Shown here piece after piece: positions 57,658-64,000 of a DNA stretch of 64,000 nt. A program made the translations under genes and the position numbers. The number at the start of each line of letters is the position of its first letter. Within the stretch, counting starts at the first letter, position 1. The notes under the pieces are model-generated. The model was given only the letters and a program-made list of their open reading frames with translations, was not told the origin of the DNA and made no database searches. Origin of the DNA: Phocoena phocoena (taxonomy: Eukaryota > Chordata > Mammalia > Artiodactyla > Phocoenidae); contig NC_089220.1 in assembly GCF_963924675.1 (NCBI RefSeq), positions 48,866,639 to 48,930,638 of the forward strand, written 5' to 3'.

Positions 57658-58308
57658 TTGTGGAGGATTAGAAGTTCTATATCTTTCATTTTTAACAAAC
57701 ATACCTTGCATTTATTAGAATATACATTCAAATTCTATGAAAGATAATGTAAATAATATGACTTAAACAAGACAGTTTATTTCTTTAATTATATGTGAGC
57801 AGTCAGGGGCTGCTTTGCAACACTGCAGTTTTGGCACCCAGGATTCTACCTCGTTGGCCCTAGTCACTAAGGTGTTGCGCTTACCTGTACCTACATCATC
57901 ATCCACATTTCAGCCAGTGGAGAGGGGGCATGGGAAGTGGAGGACATGGCCCTTTTCTTTAGGGGGCACAGCCCTGAAGATGCACAAATGACTTCTACCT
58001 GCATCCCTTTGATTAGAAATTTGTCATAGGTCACACCTGGCCTATAAGGGAGCCTGAGATATGTAGACAAACTGGGAGGCCATGTACCCAGCTACAAATC
58101 CTAAGATGATAGAAGATGGGGAGGATAGATACTAAAATTTTGATTTTCTGACTTGCTTCAAAGATTAATTAGAATCTATAACCCCTCGTCCAATCAAAAC
58201 AAGACCTTTAGCATATATTTATTTAGCACAGTTAAAATCCAGTTATGTTTTTACTGCTGTCATCTCGCTAGATTTGGGTTCTTCTAACTCCCTTGGGAGT
58301 TTTTGGTG
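57658..58308. other. No confident feature
   Basis: Unique-looking DNA without coding signal. Confidence 0.45.
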
Positions 58309-58324
58309 CTCCATGCCCCTTTTT

Positions 58325-58532
58325 TTTTTTTTTTTTTTTTGTGGTACACGGGCCTCTCACTGTTGTGGCCTCTCCCGTTGCGGAGCACAGGCTCCGGACG
58401 CGCAGGCTCAGTGGCCATGGCTCACGGGCCCAGCCCCTCCGCGGCATGTGGGATCTTCCCGGACCGGGGCACGAACCCGTGTCCCCCGCATCGGCAGGTG
58501 GACTCTCAACCACTGCGCCACCAGGGAAGCCC
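58325..58532 (-). repeat. CHR SINE, short form, antisense
   Basis: Poly-T, GTGGTACACGGGCCTCTCAC, ending GCGCCACCAGGGAAGCCC. TSD CTCCATGCCCCTTTTT at 58309 and 58533. Confidence 0.95.
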
Positions 58533-58559
58533 CTCCATGCCCCTTTTTTAATAGATGTG

Positions 58560-60440
58560 ATTGGTTTCTCAATGATCCTTTTCTAAGATCTGACCTTCAA
58601 ACTTTCAGGACAATTATTCCGCACATCTTTCTCTCTTTTTTTTTTTTTTTCGTGGAGAAAGAAGAAGCAGTACATGGGAAAGGCTTAATATTTTTGCTTA
58701 GAAAGACCTGGGTTTTAATTACCGTAATTTACATATGAGTTTTGTGTTTAGTGGTGGACAGTGTGAAATGAAATATCTGCTAATGAGACATGACACTAAG
58801 TGAAGGAACAGCCCTCCACAGACAACATGTCAGTGAATTAATTCTCTGCTGTCGTATCTCTTCTGAGAACCTCGTCATCCCCCGTTATGAATAATTTTCC
58901 ATTTGTATGTATGGGTGTCTGACTGTTTACATGAACATTGGGAGGAAAAGCCAAAATTATTTGGCTTAGCATCAAAAGCTGCCTCTATTTTTGTTGTCTG
59001 CACTGCTCTGATTCAATGCATTTTAATACGTTTTTAACAATGCATGAATTTGAGTCAGAGGAACTGGAGGAAAGGCTAGGATGACACATTACTTATTATA
59101 GGCTATAAAGGGATGAGACGTCATCTATTGCTTGCCATGCCAACAGCGCTTAAATTAATGCCCTTTTGCCTTCAGAACTGAATTGTTCTCATTACGACCA
59201 GGCATGAGCAACTTGGCATGATTTGGTGTGTTCCTTTAAGAGGTTTTAAATCTGAAGTCATGCTTGAGTTAATCTCCAAGTTCTATGTCACCTAGATTTT
59301 ATCAGCTTTCTTCAAGGTCCAGGCTTTGGAAGATTTCTTCCCTACATGACCATTAGATGTTTGTAGTTCGTCATGTGGGAATATGTCTTAACCCATGCAA
59401 AGGCAGACAAGAAATGCAGTATTGCTTTCTTTAGAAGCTGGAGGAATCCCTTTTTCTGCATGCTTGCCCTCCTGCTCTTTGGCTTACAATGTTGAACGAA
59501 CAGTGTAACAAACTAAAATTTAAAAGCATTGGGGTATTTTAGTTTTTTTAATAGGTGGAAAAGTAATTTGGACTCTCTTATTTAGTCCTACTGAGTAGCC
59601 CCTGTATCAGGGACAAACCAGCATTGTTAAGCTGCCTGCAGTTTCTTCCTGTTGCTAGAGGTAGAATTTGAATTTTAACTGAAAGCCTGCTATCTGGGGG
59701 TTCATAACTAATTTCTGCATATTAAAATGGAAACAGAAGCTATTCTGCAGGCTAGCCGTTTTTAGGTTTTGCATTGTGGATAGATGTAAAGCAAATAATT
59801 CCATATTAATTTTGGGAAAGCCCTAAACCACTGAAATAATACAAATATAGTTGCCTCAGACTGGAATGTTTTCATTCAGTTTAGAAATAGGAATGGGATG
59901 TGTCTTTAGTAAGACTGTGTCCTTGCAGAAAAACCTCTTTTTTCTAAATATATATTTGAATTGCCCTGAATGTGTCCCAAAAGGATAGTTATTTAGGACT
60001 GAATAACCTACACTTTTAATATGTTGCCTATTATTATGATTGCCTTGCAGTGGAGGGAGTAGGACATCAGACCACACTGACTTTCCACCCCCCCATTAGT
60101 CATAAAAGGGGTGGAAAAAAGAAAGGTGGGCTTTAAGCTGAGGGAAGGGGAACTCTCTCTCCTAATGGCTGAAAGAGATGGGGAACTAAGCTGTTGGAGA
60201 AAGAACAAGGAATGAGCTATTTGTGGGGCATAAACAGGTGCCTGTATATAGCGGCAGATCTGGAGAAATGATCTATAGGGGACCTCTGTGAAGGGGCATG
60301 GACCATGGGCTCTATTTAAATTTTTTAGCCCCAAATTTCCCAAATTTATTCAAATAAGGAATCCTTCTGTTGCGTAACACTTGTTAACATGTCTTAGAAT
60401 ACTTTCCTGAAGAATACACCATGGGAAATAGCATTAGTCA
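58560..60440. other. Repeat-poor unique sequence
   Basis: Nearly 1.9 kb with only one T run (58627-58650) and no recognised repeat. No coding potential. Candidate for conserved non-coding DNA. Confidence 0.4.
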
Positions 60441-60441
60441 G

Positions 60442-60635
60442 ACAACTTCGTAGCATGTGTTGGAATCACCCAGATGGCTTGTGGGAACACAGATTTCTGG
60501 CCCCACTCCCAAAGTTTCAGATTCAGTAGGTCTGAGGTGGGCCTGAGGATTTGCATTTCTAAAAAGTTCCTGGGTACATGCTGATGCTGCTGGGTCCAGG
60601 AACCACATTTTGAGAGTGAATCGCAGACCAAAATG
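60442..60635 (+). mobile_element. MER5A-like hAT transposon fragment
   Basis: GTGTTGGAATCACCCAGATG, CAGATTCAGTAGGTCTGAGG and AGGAACCACATTTTGAGAG are MER5A landmarks. Confidence 0.82.
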
Positions 60636-60689
60636 GTCTGGTTCCTTCTTTCTCTTTCTAGAGTAATACAAATCAAATCAAGAAGTAGC

Positions 60690-62098
60690 CACTGAAATAA
60701 AGACCACAAATATGAAAAGCCCACATCTAACATTATAGTTAATGGTGAAAAACTGAAAGCTTTTCCTCTAAGATCAGAAATAAGGCAAGGATGCACACTC
60801 TTGACACTTCTATTCAATATAGTACTAAAAGCTTTAGCCAGAGCAATTAGGCAAGAAAAGGAAATAAAAGACATGCAAATCAGAAAGGAAGAAGTAAAAT
60901 TGTCCCTCTTTGCAGAAGGCATGATCTTATATGTAGAAAACCCTAAAGACTCCACAAGAAGACTCTTAGAACTAATTAACTCAGTAAAGTTACAGGATAC
61001 AAAATCAACATACAAAATTCAGTTGTGTTTCCATACACTAACAGCAAGCAATCTGAAAAGAAAATTAAGAAAAAAAATCCCATTTACAATAGCACCAGAA
61101 AGAATTAAATATTTAGAAATAAATTTAACAAAGGAGGTTACTTGTATAGTGAAACTACAAAACATTGATGAAATAAACGAAAGAAGACACAAATGGAAAG
61201 TCATCCCATGTTCACAGTTTGGAAGACTTAATAATGTTAAAATCCTCATGCTATCCAGAGCAATCTACAAATTCAAAGCAATCCCTATCAAAATTCCAGT
61301 GGCATTTTCTACAGAAGTAAAAAAGCAATTCTGCAACTCATATGGAATCATAAAAGACCATGAATAGCTAAATTAATCTTGAGAAAGAATAAAATTGGTG
61401 CCATTACACTTCCTGGTCTTAAAATATATTACAAAGTCTATCATAATCAAAACAATATGGTACTGGTATAAAGACAGACCTACAAACAAATGGAACAGAA
61501 TGGAGAGCCCAGAAATAAGTCCACACATATATGTTCAACTGATTTTCAACAAGCACACAGTAGGGAAAGTTTAGTCTCTTCAGCAATTCGTGTTGGGAAA
61601 ACTGGATATCCATATGCAAAAGAATGAAATTGGACTCTTACACCATACAAAAATCAACTCAAAATGGAATACAGACTTAAATGTAAGGCCTGAAACTGTA
61701 AAATTCCTAGGAAAAAACATATGGGAAAGCTTCATGACAGTGGTCTACACAGTTTCATAAATATGACATCAAAACACAGGCAACAAAAATAAAAATAGAC
61801 AAGTGGGACTGCATCACACTGAAAAGCTTCTGCACACCCAAGGAAACAGTGAACAGAGTAAAAAGGCAATGTACAGAATGGAAGAAAATATTTAGAAACC
61901 ACATATCTGATAAGGGGTTAATCTCCAAAAAATACAAGGAACTCCTAAAACTCAATAGCCAAAACACTAATATACCAATTTAAAAAATGGGCTAAGGACT
62001 TGAGTAGACACTTCTGCAGAGAAGACATGTAAATCACCAACAGCTATATGAAAAAATGCTCGATGGCATTAAACATCAGGGAAATGAAAATCAAAACC
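60690..62098 (+). pseudogene. Older L1 ORF2 fragment (reverse transcriptase onwards)
   Basis: The fragment starts inside the reverse-transcriptase domain ([15 protein letters not shown] codons at 60738) and runs towards the C-terminus. The longest open part is 60801-61367. The catalytic aspartates are lost: the site corresponding to FADD reads FAEG at 60909-60920. Later stops and frame changes abound. At about 62098 it is interrupted by the start of a younger L1. Confidence 0.92.
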
Positions 62099-62810
62099 AC
62101 AGGGAGAGAACTGCTGAACAATCATCGACAGGAAGACACTGGAACTCACCAAAAAAGATACCCCACATCCAAAGACAAAGGAGAAGCCACAATGAGACAG
62201 TAGGAGGGGCACAATCACAATAAAATCAGATCCCATAACTGCTGGGTGGGTGACTCACAAACTGGGGAACACTCATACCACAGAAGTCCACCCACTGGAG
62301 TGAAGGTTCTGAGCCCCACGTCAGGCTTCCGAACCTAGGGGTCCGGCAACGGGAGGAGGAATTCCTAGAGAATCAGACTTTGAAGGACAGCGGGATTTGA
62401 CTGCAGGACTTCGACAGGACTGGGGGAAACAGAGACTCCATTCTTGGAGGGCACACACAAAGTAGTGTGCGCATCGGGACCCAGGGGAAGGAGCAGTGAC
62501 CCCATAGGAGACTGAACCAGACCTACCTGCTAGTGTTGGAGGGTCTTGTGCAGAGGCAGGGCGTGGCTCTGTCTCACCATGAGGACAAGGACACTGGCAG
62601 CAGAAGTTCTGGGAAGTACTCCTTGGCATGAACCCTCCCAGTCTGCCATTAGCCCCACCAAAGAGCCCAGGTAGGCTCCAGTGTTGGGTCACCTCAGGCC
62701 AAACAACCAACAGGGAAGGAACCCAGCCCCACCCATCAACAGTCAAGCGGATTAAAGTTTTACTGAGCTCTGCCCACCAGAGCAACAGCCAGCTCTACCC
62801 ACCACCAGTG
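62099..62810 (+). promoter_or_regulatory. L1 5' UTR (internal promoter region) of a younger L1
   Basis: About 710 bp of GC-richer sequence (GGAGAAGCCACAATGAGACA, CTGCTGGGTGGGTGACTCAC, AGTGTGCGCATCGGGACCCA) that I recognise as the 5' UTR of cetacean/ruminant-type L1. It begins inside the older L1. It should lead to ORF1, but at 62810 passes directly into the ORF2 C-terminal region. Confidence 0.75.
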
Positions 62811-63817
62811 GACTGGACAGCTACATGTAAAAGAATGAAATTACAACACTCCCTAACACCATACACAAAAATAAACTCAAAATGGATTAGACACCTGAAT
62901 GTAAGACTGGACACTATAAAACTCTTAGGGGAAAACATAGAAGAATACTCTTTGACATAAATCACAGCAAGATCTTTTCTGATCCACCTCCAAGTGTATT
63001 GGAAATAAAAACAAAAATAAGCAAATGGGACCTAATGAAACTTAAAAGCTTTTGCACAGCAAAGGAAACCATAAACAGGACGAAAAGACAACCCTCAGAG
63101 TGGAAGAAAATATTTGCAAACGAATCAATGGACAAAGGATGAATCTCCAAAATATATAAACAGCTCATGCAGCTCAATAGTAGAAAAACAAATAACCCAA
63201 TCCAAAAATGGGCAGAAGACCTAAATAGACATTTCTCCAAAGAAGGCATACAGATGACCAGAAAGCACATGAAAAGCTGCTCAACATCACTAATTATTAG
63301 AGAAATGCAAATCAAAACTACAATGAGGTATCACCTCACACCAGTTAAAATGGGCATCATCAGAAAATCTACAAACAACAAATGCTGGAGAGGGTGTGGA
63401 GGAAAGGAAACCCTCTTGCACTGTTGGTGGGAATGTAAATTGATACAGCCACTATGGAGAACAGTATGGAGGTTCCTTAAAAAACTACAAATAGAACTAC
63501 CATATGATCCAGCAATCCCACTACTGGGCATATACCCAGAGAAAACCATAATTCAAAAAGACACATGCACCCCAGTGTTCATTGCAGCACTATTTACAAT
63601 AGCCAGGTCATGGAAGCAACCTAGATGCCCATTGACAGACGAATGGATAAAGAAGATGTGGTACATATATACAATGGAATATTACTCAGCCATAAAAAAG
63701 AACGAAATTGGGTCATTTGTAGAGACGTGGATGGATCTAGAGACTGTCACACAGAGTGAAGTAAGTCAGGAAGAGAAAAACAAATATCATATATTAACAC
63801 ATATATGTGGAACCTAG
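62811..63817 (+). pseudogene. L1 ORF2 C-terminal region fused to 5' UTR
   Basis: From GACTGGACAGCTACATG the sequence runs parallel to the L1 at 40577-41593 with high similarity. The C-terminal open segment 63167-63817 (216 codons) includes the Cys-rich motif [18 protein letters not shown] and ends [14 protein letters not shown]1, the endonuclease and the reverse transcriptase are all missing, so it cannot mobilise itself. A stop at 63138-63140 (GGATGAATC) matches a stop in the other copy at 40914-40916 and may be a subfamily feature. Confidence 0.93.
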
Positions 63818-64000
63818 AAAAATGGTACAGATGAACCGGTTTGCAGGGCAGAAATTGAGACACAGATGTAGAGAACAAACGTATGGACACCAAGGGGGGA
63901 AAGTGGCTGGGGGTGGTGGGGGTGGTGTGATGAATTGAGAGATTGGGATTGACATGTATACACTGATGTGTATAAAATTGATGACTAATAAGAACCTGCA
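63818..64000 (+). repeat. L1 3' UTR, cut by right edge
   Basis: AGGGCAGAAATTGAGACACA, a G-rich GGGGGTGGTGGGGGTGG tract and ATAAAATTGATGACTAATAA match the 3' UTR of the L1 at 41594-41770. Only the last few tens of bases and the poly-A lie outside. Confidence 0.93.

Noticed and set aside
58274..58738. 154-codon frame and several overlapping frames of 80-150 codons at CHR SINEs
   Set aside because: All are translations of the GC-rich SINE body, recurring at every copy on both strands.

Overview
The window is nuclear DNA of a placental mammal, almost certainly a cetacean and probably a toothed whale. Fifteen copies of the tRNA-Glu-derived CHR SINE superfamily (head 'GGGCTTCCCTGGTGGCGCAG') are present, many with target-site duplications (TSDs). 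They come with cetartiodactyl/cetacean-type L1 elements and the older MIR, L2, MaLR and hAT repeats shared by placental mammals. No viral, bacterial or plasmid system is present beyond fossil retroelements.

The one protein-coding gene is TMX1 (thioredoxin-related transmembrane protein 1, an ER-membrane protein disulfide isomerase). It lies on the minus strand and is cut by the left edge. Coding exons 1 to 4 are at 7765-7916, 4609-4724, 3226-3271 and 1288-1416. All splice sites are GT-AG and all split codons join in frame. They encode the signal peptide and the luminal thioredoxin domain with its CPAC active site and cis-proline. The membrane anchor and acidic tail lie left of base 1. A CpG-island promoter (about 7550-8290) holds a 23-nt pure CG run, three TGCGCATGA motifs, an ETS-like site, and a possible divergent promoter module facing right.

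From about 8.3 kb to the right end there is no supportable protein gene. This looks like the intergenic space upstream of TMX1, filled by repeats. Main blocks are: 9-15 kb (L2 split by a SINE, two antisense L1 pieces, two LTRs); 15.9-20 kb (two MaLR LTRs, MIRs, L2s, a triplet microsatellite); 20.6-25 kb (SINE, CTCF-like motif, antisense L1 carrying three SINEs); 26-36 kb (repeat-poor); 36.5-41.8 kb (a 5.3-kb L1 with broken ORFs and a SINE in its endonuclease); 42.7-45.2 kb (antisense ERVL relic with integrase and dUTPase remnants); 45.7-53 kb (palindromic DNA transposon, LTRs, an inverted SINE pair); 53.6-60.4 kb (mostly unique); 60.7-64 kb (an old L1 entered by a younger L1 whose 5' UTR is fused directly to the end of ORF2).

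I found no undescribed gene system. The best leads are structural: the 5'UTR-to-ORF2 L1 fusion at 62.1-64 kb, a short retrocopy with polyadenylation geometry and a perfect TSD at 57.0 kb, a 42-bp L1 insertion, three direct-plus-inverted-repeat scars, and the TMX1 promoter architecture. Repeat family names come from memory of consensus features and need RepeatMasker confirmation.
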